Source: Levilactobacillus mulengensis (GTDB taxonomy: Bacteria > Bacillota > Bacilli > Lactobacillales > Lactobacillaceae). From it: a DNA stretch of 51,279 nt. The notes beneath the pieces are model-generated. The model did no database searches, had not been told where the DNA came from, and worked only from the letters and a program-made list of their open reading frames with translations. Location: positions 1-51,279 of the forward strand of contig NZ_RHNW01000018.1 in the NCBI RefSeq assembly GCF_003946045.1, written 5' to 3'. Below, in pieces: positions 1 to 9,651 of the stretch; within the stretch, counting starts at the first letter, position 1, and every line of letters begins with the position of its first letter. The position numbers and the translations under genes were made by a program.

Positions 1-91
1 GCATAAAATCTAATTTAAGTTGCTCCAGTTCAAGTATCCCAAGGGCTGAAGCCTATTTGAGTACTTTCAACCTTTAGACAGAAAACAAAAA

Positions 92-128
92 CCGGCACCA
101 ACAGCTCTTCACGAGTCGTTGGTGCCGG
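92..128 (-). terminator. Intrinsic terminator, probably of valS (bidirectional form)
   Basis: An 11-bp perfect stem (ccggcaccaac / gttggtgccgg) has a 15-nt loop. An A-rich run lies on its left (U-tract for minus transcripts) and a T-rich run on its right. It lies about 280 bp past the valS stop codon, so the A-type structured repeat at 218-396 falls between stop and terminator. It could also stop plus-strand transcripts. Confidence 0.7.
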
Positions 129-217
129 AAATTTTATTGATTTAATGACTGCTCTGAAGACAAGAGACCCAGAACACTCAGTCGATACCAGGTACAACCT
201 AGCTGGGCTATGCCAGT

Positions 218-396
218 GTCAGCCGTGAGGTCCGCAGAAATGGGCTCAGCCGGGGGATTTTCTAAGTGGTTTCCTTAGAAAATGGCGACTTTGAGACACG
301 TTTTTGGTGGCTCAAAGCGAGTCTTAAGACCGCTCTTCGGCTTAAGACGTCCTGCCCCCAGCGTTCCGGCCCATTTCTGCGGACCGGTAAGGCGAC
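218..396 (+). repeat. A-family structured repeat, copy A1
   Basis: Closed multi-hairpin element. The outer stem is a perfect 17-bp pair (229-245 with 369-385), extended outward by gtc/gac and gcc/ggc at the ends. An inner stem ggggg/ccccc follows. Three hairpins come next: 258-266/274-282 (ttttctaag/cttagaaaa), 289-295/311-317 (ctttgag/ctcaaag) and 321-328/341-348 (gtcttaag/cttaagac). The architecture matches the copies at 14.7, 14.9, 22.9, 42.8 and 47.4 kb with different but still complementary stems. It sits just after valS, in its probable 3' untranslated region. Confidence 0.85.
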
Positions 397-410
397 CAGC
401 AAAGACCAAT

Positions 411-3077
411 CTAGATTTGGGCCTTGATGTCGGCGAGGCGTTGCTTGGTGGCGGCTAACTTCTTCTCGTTATCCGCTTGCTTTTCCCGTTCGGCGTTAAC
501 CACGTCTTCTGGCGCGTTAGCCACGAAACGTTCGTTGCCTAACTTCTTGGTTGCCCGGTCAACTTCGGCCGTGTACTTGGCAACTTCCTTGTCCAAGCGC
601 TTAGCTTCGTCATTCAGGTCGACCAATTCAGCCAACGGAACGGAAACTTCGGCACCAGAGATCACGGAGGTCATGGCCAACTTCGGTGCGGTCACGTCAG
701 CACCCATTTCAAAGTCCTTGGGGTGAACGAACCGGTCGATGTAGTCGCGGTTGTTTTCAAAGACACTTTGTAATTTGGTATCGCTGGTCTTGATCTGCAA
801 GTCGATTGGCGTGGACATTGGCGCATTGGCTTCGGCCCGGATATTTCGGACAGCCTTGATCAAATCGATCAGGCTCGTCATGTCGTTTTCCGCCGTGGCA
901 TTGTCAAATTCTGGGTGGTCGACTGGGTAAGCCGCCGTGACCAGGGATTGACCGTCATGTGGCATGGCTTGCCAAATGGCTTCCGTCACGAATGGCATGA
1001 TTGGTTGCAGCAGACGTAAGGTTTGGTCTAAGACGTAGGCCAGCATGTCTTGCTTGTTGGCCTTGGCAGCGTCATCGTCGCCGGTCAGGACTTCCTTACT
1101 CATTTCAATATACCAGTCACAGAAGTCGTTCCAAATGAAGTTGTAGAGCGAACGCCCAGCTTCACCGAATTCAAACTTGTCGAACATTTCCGTAACGTGC
1201 TTAACCGTGTCGTTCAAGCGGCTTAAGATCCACTTGTCGGTCAGGTCCCACTTGTCAGCGGCTGGCACAACGGGCTTGGTGTTCTCGCCCAAGTTCATGA
1301 TGACAAATCGGCTGGCGTTCCAAATCTTGTTGATAAAGTTCCAAGCCGCATCCATCTTGTCGTAACTGAATCGGACGTCTTGGCCGGCCGTTGAACCGGT
1401 AGATAAGAACCACCGCAGTGCATCGGCACCGTACTTGTCGATGACGTCCATTGGATCGATTCCGTTACCCAGGGACTTACTCATCTTGCGACCCTCTTCA
1501 TCCCGAATCAACCCGTGTAAGAGCACGTGTTTGAACGGCTTCTTACCGGTAAATTCAAGGCTTTGGAAGATCATCCGGGAAACCCAGAAGAAGATGATGT
1601 CATAACCGGTCACCAGCGTGTCGGTTGGGAAGTAACGCTTGTAATCGGCGCTATCTTCGTTTGGCCAACCCATCGTGGAGAATGGCCACAGGGCACTGGA
1701 GAACCAGGTATCTAAGACGTCGGGGTCTTGTTCCCAGTTTTCAATATCCTTAGGCGCTTTTTCATCAACGTAGACTTCACCAGTCTTCTTGTTGTACCAG
1801 GCTGGAATCCGGTGACCCCACCAGAGTTGACGGGAGATAACCCAGTCGTGGACGTTTTCCATCCATTGGGTGAAGGTGTGTTCGAACCGTTCTGGCACGA
1901 AGTCAACCGCGTTGTCGCCTTCTTGGTTCTTGATGGCGGCTTCGGCAAGTGGCTTCATCTTCACGAACCATTGCGTGGACAGCCGAGCTTCGACTTGAAC
2001 CCCAGTCCGTTCAGAGTGCCCAACGGAGTGGACGATTGGGTCAATTTTAATCATTAAACCTTGGTCATCCAAGTCCGCAACCATGGCCTTACGCGCGTCG
2101 AAACGGTCCATCCCAGCGTACTTGCCGGCGCGGTCGTTCATCGAAGCATCTTCGTTCATGGTGTTGATCCGTTCGAGGTTGTGACGGTTACCCACTAAGA
2201 AGTCATTTGGATCATGAGCTGGGGTAATCTTAACCATCCCGGTCCCAAAGTTGATATCAACGTATTGGTCAGCGATGATGGGAATTTCACGGTTAGCTAA
2301 TGGCAAGATAACCTTCTTGCCAACTAATTCCTTGTACCGGTCGTCGTCGGGGTTAACGGCAACGGCGGTATCCCCCATCATGGTTTCGGGACGGGTCGTG
2401 GCAATTTCAATGTAATGCTTGCCGTTGAACGTGTAGTCTGGGTCGGCAAATGGGTATTTCACATGGTAGAACGCACCCTTGTCATCTTGGTGGATAACTT
2501 CGATATCAGATAACGCGGTCCGGGCTTGTGGGTCCCAGTTGATGATGTATTCGCCCCGGTAGATCAGGCCCTTCTTGTAGAGAGTAACGAAGACCTTCTT
2601 AACGGCGTCAGATAAGCCATCATCCAAGGTAAACCGTTCACGGGAGTAGTCCATGGACAGCCCCATCTTGGCCCATTGCTTGTGGATGGTTGCGGCGTAT
2701 TCGTCCTTCCATTCCCAAACCTTGTCGACAAACTTTTCCCGACCTAAGTCGTAACGGGTAATGCCTTGTTCACGTAAGCGGGCTTCCACCTTGGCTTGCG
2801 TGGCAATACCGGCATGGTCCATCCCCGGAATCCAGAGTGTATCGAAGCCCTGCATCCGCTTTTGCCGAATGATCATGTCTTGTAAAGTCGTGTCCCAGGC
2901 GTGACCTAAATGCAGCTTCCCGGTAACATTTGGTGGCGGTAAAACAATGGAATAAGGCGTGGCTTTCTTGTCACCACTGGGTTTGAAAACATCTTCATCA
3001 AGCCAAGTTTGGTACCGACCCGCTTCAACGGCGGTTGGGTCATACTTGGTTGGCATATCAATTTGCTTGTCAGCCAT
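411..3077 (-). CDS. valS: Valyl-tRNA synthetase
   Basis: Charges tRNA-Val with valine in the cytoplasm (class I aminoacyl-tRNA synthetase). The 888 residues are the usual family length. The class I HIGH signature appears as HLGH at residues 56-59, and KMSKS at 531-535. The CP1 editing insertion lies between them (for example [10 protein letters not shown] near 228-236), then the anticodon-binding domain, and a C-terminal coiled-coil arm rich in K/E/A from about residue 820 that is typical of bacterial ValRS. The start is ATG behind an AAAGGAA ribosome site. It is expressed from its own promoter through a T-box leader (3124-3357), so expression should rise when tRNA-Val is uncharged. No anomaly seen. 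Confidence 0.98.
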   Translation of the reverse strand: MADKQIDMPTKYDPTAVEAGRYQTWLDEDVFKPSGDKKATPYSIVLPPPNVTGKLHLGHAWDTTLQDMIIRQKRMQGFDTLWIPGMDHAGIATQAKVEARLREQGITRYDLGREKFVDKVWEWKDEYAATIHKQWAKMGLSMDYSRERFTLDDGLSDAVKKVFVTLYKKGLIYRGEYIINWDPQARTALSDIEVIHQDDKGAFYHVKYPFADPDYTFNGKHYIEIATTRPETMMGDTAVAVNPDDDRYKELVGKKVILPLANREIPIIADQYVDINFGTGMVKITPAHDPNDFLVGNRHNLERINTMNEDASMNDRAGKYAGMDRFDARKAMVADLDDQGLMIKIDPIVHSVGHSERTGVQVEARLSTQWFVKMKPLAEAAIKNQEGDNAVDFVPERFEHTFTQWMENVHDWVISRQLWWGHRIPAWYNKKTGEVYVDEKAPKDIENWEQDPDVLDTWFSSALWPFSTMGWPNEDSADYKRYFPTDTLVTGYDIIFFWVSRMIFQSLEFTGKKPFKHVLLHGLIRDEEGRKMSKSLGNGIDPMDVIDKYGADALRWFLSTGSTAGQDVRFSYDKMDAAWNFINKIWNASRFVIMNLGENTKPVVPAADKWDLTDKWILSRLNDTVKHVTEMFDKFEFGEAGRSLYNFIWNDFCDWYIEMSKEVLTGDDDAAKANKQDMLAYVLDQTLRLLQPIMPFVTEAIWQAMPHDGQSLVTAAYPVDHPEFDNATAENDMTSLIDLIKAVRNIRAEANAPMSTPIDLQIKTSDTKLQSVFENNRDYIDRFVHPKDFEMGADVTAPKLAMTSVISGAEVSVPLAELVDLNDEAKRLDKEVAKYTAEVDRATKKLGNERFVANAPEDVVNAEREKQADNEKKLAATKQRLADIKAQI

Positions 3078-3123
3078 TTAAATCAATTCCTTTCTTTCTG
3101 GCGAAGTTAACGTTTGACGGGAC

Positions 3124-3357
3124 AAAAAAATCTCCGTCCTAAAAAATTAGGACGAAGATTCTTCGCGGTACCACCTAAATTGGGCGTTTATGCCCCACTT
3201 AACTTCTTTGTTAACGGAGAGTGCTCCGGTCCGGGCTTACTGTTGGTTCAGCCCGGCAGCTCGCAAGCTACGTTCACGTATAGCCATCCACCGGTTTCCA
3301 GCAATTCCGGCTCTCTGCGAGGATGTCTTAACGCTACTGACTTGTTCAACGCTACTT
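3124..3357 (-). promoter_or_regulatory. T-box leader of valS (tRNA-Val responsive)
   Basis: Read on the minus strand this has the T-box layout. Stem I carries AGAGAG and GCTGGAAACCGG motifs. A probable specifier GUA (Val) lies at 3269-3271 in the context GTGAAC-GTA-G. The conserved T-box sequence GGTGGTACCGCG is at 3164-3175. A terminator stem (CGTCCTAA...TTAGGACG, 3135-3154) is followed by a 7-T run (3124-3130). Uncharged tRNA-Val should pair with the T-box bulge and favour the antiterminator. The GUA assignment is inferred from position and neighbouring bases and agrees with the valine enzyme downstream. Confidence 0.93.
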
Positions 3358-3363
3358 TCACAT

Positions 3364-3392
3364 AGTTTACGCAATTTTAGCCTAAAGGTCAA
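3364..3392 (-). promoter_or_regulatory. valS promoter overlapping the tpx 3' end
   Basis: On the minus strand, TTGACC (3387-3392), a 17-nt spacer, and TAAACT (3364-3369) form a sigma-A type promoter. The predicted start near 3357 gives the T-box leader. The -35 box lies just inside or beside the last tpx codons, because the tpx stop is at 3382-3384, so the two genes are packed without a spacer. Confidence 0.7.
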
Positions 3393-3891
3393 CTCGTGCG
3401 ACTAATTTTTCCAGCGCATCGATAGCGGCCAGGTAATCTGGTTCGTCCGTTTGTTCCTTAACGATTTGCCGGTAGACAATCTTGCCGGAATCGTCAATGA
3501 TCCAGATGGACCGTGCCAGGTTCCCCAAGTTAGGGACGTACAGACCCATTTCGTAGCCAAACGACAATTCTTCGTCAGACAACAAATCAACGTTCTCAAC
3601 GCCCTGAGCGGCACACCAGCCGGTCTGTTCTGCGATTGAGTTATTAGAAATCGTGGCGAACCGGGCATCTGGATAGTGATCCGCTTGCTGGGTAAACTTC
3701 CGCGTCTGAATCGTGCAAACTGGTGTATCCAGGTCAGGCACAACGCTGATCAAAGTGACTTTCCCAACTAAATTAGCCGTCTTAACTTTGTTATTGTCTT
3801 GATCGAATACCTTAAACTTTGGTAACTGATCCCCGACTGCTGGCAAGGTGCCGGACAGTGAGAATGTATCGCCGAGTCGTGTGACTTCCAC
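3382..3891 (-). CDS. tpx: Thiol peroxidase (Tpx, atypical 2-Cys peroxiredoxin)
   Basis: Reduces hydroperoxides using thioredoxin; a cytoplasmic antioxidant. With the chosen GTG start the protein has 169 residues, close to the normal Tpx length. The peroxidatic Cys is at residue 59 in DTPVCTIQTRKF, and the resolving Cys at 93 in GWCAAQG, both in the Tpx positions. The frame extends 18 codons upstream to an ATG, but that stretch does not resemble the family. The GTG has an AAGGGG ribosome site 9 nt upstream, so it is preferred. A promoter (TTGTCA-18-GATAAT, 3945-3974) precedes it. Confidence 0.9.
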   Translation of the reverse strand: MEVTRLGDTFSLSGTLPAVGDQLPKFKVFDQDNNKVKTANLVGKVTLISVVPDLDTPVCTIQTRKFTQQADHYPDARFATISNNSIAEQTGWCAAQGVENVDLLSDEELSFGYEMGLYVPNLGNLARSIWIIDDSGKIVYRQIVKEQTDEPDYLAAIDALEKLVARVDL

Positions 3892-3944
3892 GCAGATCAA
3901 CCCCTTCAAGTTGTTTATCGGCCTAATGCCGATTGATTGCTTCA

Positions 3945-3974
3945 ATTATCACGCAACATAGGGGGTCCTGACAA
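3945..3974 (-). promoter_or_regulatory. Probable tpx promoter
   Basis: On the minus strand, TTGTCA (3969-3974), an 18-nt spacer and GATAAT (3945-3950) lie about 55 nt before the GTG start of tpx. No peroxide-regulator operator was recognised. Confidence 0.5.
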
Positions 3975-4093
3975 GCGATTTGAGTTAAAATCACGAAAAA
4001 GATAAAATTGGATTCTAGCCTGGACCCAACCGGGGATATCGTTGCTATGACAAGGCACGAAAATTCCCGATTGACCGGTGGTTTGTTCGTTGG

Positions 4094-4252
4094 CTAACGC
4101 TTGCTAAGCCATTTGAACAGGCCCCACTGAACCACGTAGACCAGTAAGACGATTGCCCCGAAAAACCAGCTTGCCCCTACCGTAAAAATTGCGACCAGTA
4201 AAATCAAAGATAACGTTAGATTAATGAGCCATTTCGTCTGTTGATGGTTCAT
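4094..4252 (-). CDS. Small membrane protein, 52 residues, function unknown
   Basis: Not recognised. The frame begins MNHQQTKWLINLTL and ends LFKWLSKR. It has a hydrophilic, positively charged N-end, then two hydrophobic stretches (about residues 9-25 and 29-46) separated by a Gly-Ala-Ser turn, and a basic C-terminus (K-W-L-S-K-R). That suggests a hairpin membrane protein with both ends inside. The ATG has a GAGGGAAG site about 8 nt upstream, and no other frame here is open. It stands alone between thiI and tpx. Coding status rests on the ribosome site and hydrophobic pattern only. Confidence 0.55.
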   Translation of the reverse strand: MNHQQTKWLINLTLSLILLVAIFTVGASWFFGAIVLLVYVVQWGLFKWLSKR

Positions 4253-4452
4253 CCCCGACTTCCCTCAATTCCCTTTAGACTGTGCACTTAGCTTACCATG
4301 CTAACGACCCATTTCAAAGTAATCTCTCCTATAAATATAATATCAAGTTAATTATATTAAGGTGTGCCGTTGCCGTCTGCTGAATTTCAATCTAAACCGC
4401 TCTAAGTCAATGATCAAAGTGCTGGATAGTCGATCAACTATTCTGCTCGTCG

Positions 4453-4484
4453 AAAAAAAAGAGCCATGCCAACCGGCACAGCCC
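4453..4484 (-). terminator. Terminator of the iscS-thiI operon
   Basis: On the minus strand a GC-rich stem (GGCTGTGCC/GGCATGGCT with G-U pairs) is followed by eight T residues, just after the thiI stop. Confidence 0.85.
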
Positions 4485-4498
4485 TTCTCAAATGCAAA

Positions 4499-5716
4499 TT
4501 AAAGTAATTCTGCGAAGACGTCTTCGTTTTGGTTCAGGTAGTTGTCCCCTGGCCGGATCTCCGTGACGGTAATCCCGTCAAGTGCTTCCTGCATCAAGCC
4601 TTCCACGTCGATGTACCCTTCGTACTTCCGGGACTTTTCCAAGTCGGGATGCGTCTTGGGTGCTGGTGGCGTGAAGATGGTACAGCAATCTTCGTATGGC
4701 AGGATAGACAGGTCATAGGTGTCGATATCCTCGGCGACCTTGATGATTTCCGTCTTGTCCATGGACAGCAGTGGCCGTAGGATTGGCATGGACGTCACAT
4801 CATTGATGGCCGCCATACTTTCCAACGTCTGTGAAGCCACTTGGCCCAGAGATTCCCCGTTAAAGATTCCCTTGGCGTGTCGCTTCTCCGCAATCGCTGC
4901 CGTCAGCCGTAACATCAGCCGACGTTGGACCGTCATCAGGTAACCCTCGGGCACCTTTTCCTTGATGGTCTCTTGGATCTTGGTAAACGGTACCTGGATG
5001 AATTGAATGCCCCCAGAGTAACCGGCCAACCGTGCCGTCAGTTCCTTGGCCTTGGCCAAAGCTTGTTCAGAGGTGTATGGCGGACTGAAGAAGTGCACCA
5101 TATCAATCTTGACCCCACGACGGAGCGCGTAGTAAGACGCAACGGGTGAGTCGATCCCACCAGAAAGCATCATCACGGCCTTACCACCAGTCCCAACGGG
5201 CAGCCCGCCGGCACCATGAATCGTTTCGCCGGACAGGAAGACCCCGTTCATCCGGACTTCGACCCGTAACTCCAGGTCGGGATGCTTCATTTGAACGGTC
5301 AGTCCAGGAACGCCTTCAAGCACGGCATCCCCCAGAATTCCGTTCATTTGGTAGGTATCGTATGCAAATTCTTTGTCTTGCCGCCGGGTGTTGATCTTAA
5401 AGGTCATGCCTGGCTTAAAGACTTCCTTGACCATTTTAACGGCCGTGGCTTTAATTTCTTCAATGTCCTTATCAACCTTGACCGAAGGCGAGAAGTTTTC
5501 AATCCCGAAAACACCCTTCAGCCGGTTCATAACGGCTTCTGAATCCGCCCCGTTTAAGGTAACGTGCAAGCGGTCGTGTTGGGCCCGAATCTCCAGACTG
5601 TCAAACGTGCTGAGCGCCTTGCGGACGTTTTGTCCCAGCTGCTTGATAAAGTCTTTCTTGTTCTTCCCTTTCGTTGACAGCTCGCCGTAACGGACCATAA
5701 TTTCGCTGTATTCCAT
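4499..5716 (-). CDS. thiI: tRNA 4-thiouridine synthase ThiI
   Basis: Uses ATP and sulfur passed from a cysteine desulfurase to make 4-thiouridine at position 8 of tRNA. At 405 residues it has an N-terminal ferredoxin-like/THUMP region (about 1-165) and an AANH PP-loop ATPase region with SGGIDS at 185-190. It lacks the C-terminal rhodanese domain of the enterobacterial protein, as is usual in Bacillus-type ThiI, so sulfur handling depends on the partner desulfurase. It lies 20 nt downstream of the iscS-like gene, the conserved Firmicute desulfurase-ThiI pair. The start is ATG with an AAGGGG site. Confidence 0.95.
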   Translation of the reverse strand: MEYSEIMVRYGELSTKGKNKKDFIKQLGQNVRKALSTFDSLEIRAQHDRLHVTLNGADSEAVMNRLKGVFGIENFSPSVKVDKDIEEIKATAVKMVKEVFKPGMTFKINTRRQDKEFAYDTYQMNGILGDAVLEGVPGLTVQMKHPDLELRVEVRMNGVFLSGETIHGAGGLPVGTGGKAVMMLSGGIDSPVASYYALRRGVKIDMVHFFSPPYTSEQALAKAKELTARLAGYSGGIQFIQVPFTKIQETIKEKVPEGYLMTVQRRLMLRLTAAIAEKRHAKGIFNGESLGQVASQTLESMAAINDVTSMPILRPLLSMDKTEIIKVAEDIDTYDLSILPYEDCCTIFTPPAPKTHPDLEKSRKYEGYIDVEGLMQEALDGITVTEIRPGDNYLNQNEDVFAELL

Positions 5717-5736
5717 TGCGCGACCCCTTTCGTGAT

Positions 5737-6882
5737 TTAGCTTAACTTGGCAAACTGCGTGTACAGTTCATCGAAGACTTGGTTAAATTTTTCGGCTTCC
5801 GCCATGGTGTTGTGTTCGTCCAATGAAATCCGCACGGCGCTGGTGGCAATGCCATCGTCGACCTTCATGGCCTGCAGCGTGCTGGATTCGACGTGCTTCT
5901 TAGAGGAACAAGCACTGGTCGTGGAAATGTAAATGTCGTGTTCCTCAAAGGCGTGCACGATGGTTTCGCCCCGGACACCGGCAATCGCAAAGCACAGAAT
6001 GTGGGGTGCGAAGACGGGCAAATCCTTAGAGAAAATCGTCACGTTCGGGAAACTCTCGACGTGGTGTAAGATAGCTAACCGAATCTCCCGTTGGCGCTTG
6101 ACCTTAGCGGATTCGTCAGCCAGTAACAGCCGTAAGGCCTTGGCCATGGCGGCAATGGCTGGCAGATTTTCGGTTCCGGAACGCAGATTCCGTTCCTGAC
6201 CCCCACCGGCCATCAAAGGCGTGATGGTCCGGCCTTGGCGTTTGTACATGAAACCGATACCACGTGGTGCGTGGAACTTGTGCCCAGAGAACGTCACAAA
6301 GTCGACCCGGTCGTTAAAGATCTTGTCGGCTAAGCCCTTACCAATTCCCTGAACCGCATCGATGTGCCAGTGAATCCGTGGGAAGTCCCGTAACACATCG
6401 GCAATTTCGTCGAGTGGTTGGATGGCCCCAATTTCATTGTTGACGGCCATCGTGGACACCAAAATCGTGGTGGGCTTGATAGCGGCCCGTAAGTCCGCAG
6501 CGGACACCCGGCCATTTTCATCAACGGGCAGGTAAGTGACTTCAAACCCTTCCTGCTTCAATTGTTCCATGGAATTGTGCACGGCTGGATGTTCCACTTC
6601 GGTGGTGATCAAGTGGTTCCCAAATTCCTTCTTAGCCATTGCGGTACCCTTGATGGCCCAGTTGTCGCCTTCGGTACCGCCACTGGTGAAGAGAATTTCA
6701 CTCAGCTTGGTACCAACCAGGTCAGCGATTTGCTGGCGGGATTGTTCTAACAGGTTAAATGCCTGTTCACCAAATTTGTGCAAACTTGATGGATTCCCCC
6801 AGTAATTCTGGCTGACCTTCGCGTAAGTATCAACCACTTCGGGCGCTGCCTTGGTGGTTGCACTGTTATCAAAATAAATCAT
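5737..6882 (-). CDS. Cysteine desulfurase, NifS/IscS type (ThiI partner)
   Basis: PLP enzyme that releases sulfur from cysteine as a persulfide. At 381 residues it has the aminotransferase class V fold. The PLP lysine is K202 in [12 protein letters not shown], and the catalytic Cys C325 lies in TTSACSSKK. It is first in a two-gene operon with thiI (20-nt gap), which points to tRNA thiolation, the role of NifZ in Bacillus, rather than bulk Fe-S assembly. A promoter TTGTGG-17-TATAAT precedes it. Confidence 0.93.
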   Translation of the reverse strand: MIYFDNSATTKAAPEVVDTYAKVSQNYWGNPSSLHKFGEQAFNLLEQSRQQIADLVGTKLSEILFTSGGTEGDNWAIKGTAMAKKEFGNHLITTEVEHPAVHNSMEQLKQEGFEVTYLPVDENGRVSAADLRAAIKPTTILVSTMAVNNEIGAIQPLDEIADVLRDFPRIHWHIDAVQGIGKGLADKIFNDRVDFVTFSGHKFHAPRGIGFMYKRQGRTITPLMAGGGQERNLRSGTENLPAIAAMAKALRLLLADESAKVKRQREIRLAILHHVESFPNVTIFSKDLPVFAPHILCFAIAGVRGETIVHAFEEHDIYISTTSACSSKKHVESSTLQAMKVDDGIATSAVRISLDEHNTMAEAEKFNQVFDELYTQFAKLS

Positions 6883-6936
6883 GCTGAACCCTCTTATCTT
6901 CTTCTATTGGTTCGACTCCGATAGAAATTCTTTCTC

Positions 6937-6965
6937 ATTATAAACACAAATCCAGCGAACCACAA
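6937..6965 (-). promoter_or_regulatory. Promoter of the iscS-thiI operon
   Basis: On the minus strand, TTGTGG (6960-6965), a 17-nt spacer and TATAAT (6937-6942) lie about 55 nt upstream of the desulfurase start. Confidence 0.65.
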
Positions 6966-7010
6966 GCCTTTGCCCCCTGGGCATTTCGTTGAAAGGGGTT
7001 TCACTTTGGC

Positions 7011-7051
7011 AAAAAAAGAAGCCTCACCGGATGGGGTCCGAGTGAGGCTTC
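7011..7051 (-). terminator. Terminator of ezrA
   Basis: On the minus strand the perfect 10-bp stem GAAGCCTCAC/GTGAGGCTTC is followed by TTTTTTT, immediately after the ezrA stop. Confidence 0.9.
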
Positions 7052-7058
7052 CCTGAAT

Positions 7059-8795
7059 TTAATTGTTTTCTTCGAGCCGCCGCTTGGGCTTGGCCGTTCC
7101 CTTACGGTCATAGTAGGCGTCTTCTAAACGCTTGTAAGACCCGGGTTCAACTTCGTTCAAGACCGTGGCAATCGTTTCCAGTGCCTGGGCGTATTCGAAC
7201 TTCTTTTCAAATAAGTTCTCGGCCTTTTGGCTCGCCTCAGCCACGTTGTCATGACTGGTCTGGTAACGGTTGGCATACTGTAACAGCTGTTCGGCCAGTT
7301 GCGAGCTATCGATTAAGTCATCCGTCTTTTCCTGGAGCGTGTCCAGATCCGTTTGGATGATCAATAACTGCTTGGTGATCCGTTCCATGTCAATCTGGGG
7401 CTGATCCATATCGGTCGCCAGTTGGGCCACTTCATCCCGCACCACAAAGAAATAATCCAAGTACGCTTGTGGAATGCCGGGCAGATTTAGGTTCTCGACC
7501 TGCCGCCGCAAACTATGGAGGTTGAAGTCAAACTGTTGTAAGGTGTCGCGGGCCTGGCGCTCTTCGTCGGCCAGCCCGGCCACACTCTTCAAAATGTCTG
7601 CCTGTTGTTCTTCGATCTGCTTGAGTTCCTTCTCCTGTTGGTTCTGGTGGTCCAGTACCTGGGAGAACGTGGCCGTCTTACCAGTCAACGCCTGAACGTC
7701 TTGCTGGTAAATGCCATCGATGCCGCGTAACTGTTCGTTCAACTCGCGGGCCGTTTCCAGCTCCTGGTGGTCCAACGTATAATTCTGGCTCAACCGATCC
7801 AACTCATTTAACAGGGAGTGGCTCTGATTTTGCGCGTGGGCAATGAACTTGGCGACGCGGTCCAGATTCTTTTCAACCGGGTCCTTAGCGTCCATTTCCG
7901 TCTGCATCAGGTCGTAAATTTGATCGATTTGCTTAGCGATACGGTCGTTAACCACCTTGGCATCCTCGGGCCGCAAATCGTTTAATGTATTTAAATTATC
8001 TTTGATGTGTTCCTCAGCATCGTGAATCAATCCGGGAACGTCTTGATCTCCGAAGCGATATTGTTCGTTACTCAGTTGTTGGTAGCCACCCTTTAATTCT
8101 TTCACTTGATCGGGATAAACCACGGTCAGGTCCTTGTAGACCGGTGGAATGGCCGCAATCAAATCTTCCAGGTTCGTCGTATCCTCTTGGAGTTGCGTTA
8201 AAACATCCGCAGCCCGCTCGTGGTCCCCTTCTTGGGTCAACCGGGTAAACGTATCAAAGTTGCCCTCAAGTTGGCCTAAGCGTTCCTCTAAGCCATCAAT
8301 GCTGGGACCAAAGGCAAAGTTTTTAGCCAACAACGTTTTCCGCAGGTCCTGATATTTTTTCTCCAGGTCCCGAACGGCTTCACGGTGTTGCTTATCCACT
8401 TCCTGCAAACTGGCCAGCTTGGCCTGAACGTCTTGCACCAACTCATCGGTCTGGTTAACCAGCAACGTGATCTTGGTCAGCCGCTGACGCAGTTGTACCA
8501 GGTTCACACCGCGTGAGTCCTTCAGTAATTGGGTCAATTCCTGGTCAATGCGCTTGAAACGGTTCTCAGTGATGTCCTGATAATCCGCTTGTAGTTGCTG
8601 GAACTGCTCCAAAGACTGGCCCGTCAGGCTTAACTGCCCAACCAGCTTCAGTTCATCCGCCAAGGGAATTGCCACCATCGACGCCTTTTTTGTGGTTAAC
8701 GTAACAACTTGTTTGCGAATACGCTGCTGGTAAACCAGCACACCCACGTAGACGACAATCGCAAGTATCACGATTCCAATCAACACACCTACCAT
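7059..8795 (-). CDS. ezrA: Septation ring formation regulator EzrA
   Basis: Division protein that binds FtsZ at the membrane and helps place and remodel the ring. One N-terminal membrane helix (about residues 1-22) is followed by four to five long coiled-coil, spectrin-like segments rich in L, Q, E and K through the rest of 578 residues, matching EzrA length and topology (N-end outside, coiled coils inside). An ATG four codons upstream (8807) has no properly spaced ribosome site. The ATG used here sits behind AAGGATGGGG. It neighbours thiI/iscS, msrC and rpsD as in other Firmicutes. Confidence 0.93.
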   Translation of the reverse strand: MVGVLIGIVILAIVVYVGVLVYQQRIRKQVVTLTTKKASMVAIPLADELKLVGQLSLTGQSLEQFQQLQADYQDITENRFKRIDQELTQLLKDSRGVNLVQLRQRLTKITLLVNQTDELVQDVQAKLASLQEVDKQHREAVRDLEKKYQDLRKTLLAKNFAFGPSIDGLEERLGQLEGNFDTFTRLTQEGDHERAADVLTQLQEDTTNLEDLIAAIPPVYKDLTVVYPDQVKELKGGYQQLSNEQYRFGDQDVPGLIHDAEEHIKDNLNTLNDLRPEDAKVVNDRIAKQIDQIYDLMQTEMDAKDPVEKNLDRVAKFIAHAQNQSHSLLNELDRLSQNYTLDHQELETARELNEQLRGIDGIYQQDVQALTGKTATFSQVLDHQNQQEKELKQIEEQQADILKSVAGLADEERQARDTLQQFDFNLHSLRRQVENLNLPGIPQAYLDYFFVVRDEVAQLATDMDQPQIDMERITKQLLIIQTDLDTLQEKTDDLIDSSQLAEQLLQYANRYQTSHDNVAEASQKAENLFEKKFEYAQALETIATVLNEVEPGSYKRLEDAYYDRKGTAKPKRRLEENN

Positions 8796-8879
8796 AATTG
8801 ACCCCATCCTTCATCAGCATTTCATCATTTAACGAGTTGCAAAATAACTCGGTTCATTTTACAATTTAATCTAATTTCG

Positions 8880-8902
8880 ATTATAGCATAAGTCACGCCT
8901 AG
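8880..8902 (-). promoter_or_regulatory. ezrA promoter (extended -10)
   Basis: On the minus strand TGCTATAAT, an extended -10 with TATAAT at 8880-8885, lies about 85 nt upstream of ezrA. The -35 is weak, which an extended -10 can compensate. A divergent gene starts at 8983. Confidence 0.6.
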
Positions 8903-8982
8903 GCTTCACTACGTTTTCACGATTCCCTTAACGTTTTCCCTATATTCGAACATTTTAATCATTAAACTTTGGAGGCCTTTCT

Positions 8983-9453
8983 ATGAGTGATGCAATTAAT
9001 CCATTAATTACCGAACAACTTGACGCTTTGTTATATGAGGAAACGAACCTAGTCGCCAACCTATCCAATGCCGCTGCACTCCTCAAGCAAACCTTGACGG
9101 ACGTGAACTGGGCCGGCTTTTACCTATATCAGGCGGCCACGGATGATTTGATTCTTGGCCCCTTCCAGGGCAACGTCGCCTGCGTTCACATTGAAAATAA
9201 CCACGGCGTGTGTGGCACCGCACTGGCAACCCAGGAGGTCCAACGGGTCGCGGATGTCCACAAATTTGCTGGTCACATTGCCTGTGACTCCGCCAGCAAT
9301 GCCGAGGTCGTCGTTCCCTTAACCCTGGCCGATGGCACGAAGCTGGGCGTCATGGACATTGACTCCCCCAGCATCGACCGATTCAGCGCGGCAGATCAGG
9401 CCGTTTTGGAAGAATTTGCTCGGGTTCTGTTGAAACACGTTGACAAAGCATAG
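8983..9453 (+). CDS. msrC: Free methionine-(R)-sulfoxide reductase (GAF-fold fRMsr)
   Basis: Reduces free methionine-R-sulfoxide using a GAF-domain fold; oxidative repair in the cytoplasm. At 156 residues it carries the expected cysteines in ACVHI, GVCGTA and HIACDSASN, followed by the conserved VVPL strand. The context between ezrA and rpsD is the same as for Bacillus YtsP. The ATG follows a GGAGG site. The rpsD promoter overlaps its last codons. Confidence 0.92.
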   Translation: MSDAINPLITEQLDALLYEETNLVANLSNAAALLKQTLTDVNWAGFYLYQAATDDLILGPFQGNVACVHIENNHGVCGTALATQEVQRVADVHKFAGHIACDSASNAEVVVPLTLADGTKLGVMDIDSPSIDRFSAADQAVLEEFARVLLKHVDKA

Positions 9454-9469
9454 TCCTTCAGGTTATACT
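9440..9469 (+). promoter_or_regulatory. rpsD promoter
   Basis: TTGACA (9440-9445), an 18-nt spacer and TATACT (9464-9469) form a near-consensus promoter. It overlaps the 3' end of msrC and gives a leader of about 175 nt before rpsD. Confidence 0.75.
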
Positions 9470-9475
9470 GCTCGT

Positions 9476-9651
9476 TGTGTAAAATAATGCAGCGATAAGT
9501 GGTAAGCTCGTCAACAGATTGTTGCCGTTACATTGGTTCAGGAAGTAACCTGCGGCTGCATACGGTGAAACCTGCAAAGCAATCTGCACGAATACTAAAC
9601 TTATATACAGCTTATTTTACTCCAAATAATATTTTATTGGAGGAACTATCT
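9476..9651 (+). promoter_or_regulatory. Long 5' leader of rpsD, candidate S4 autoregulatory leader
   Basis: The untranslated stretch between the predicted start and the rpsD ATG is about 175 nt. It can form several helices (for example tgcagc near 9487 with gctgca near 9553, and acctgcggct near 9549). Bacillus S4 is known to repress its own mRNA through a structured leader. Whether this leader has that fold was not established here. Confidence 0.4.
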
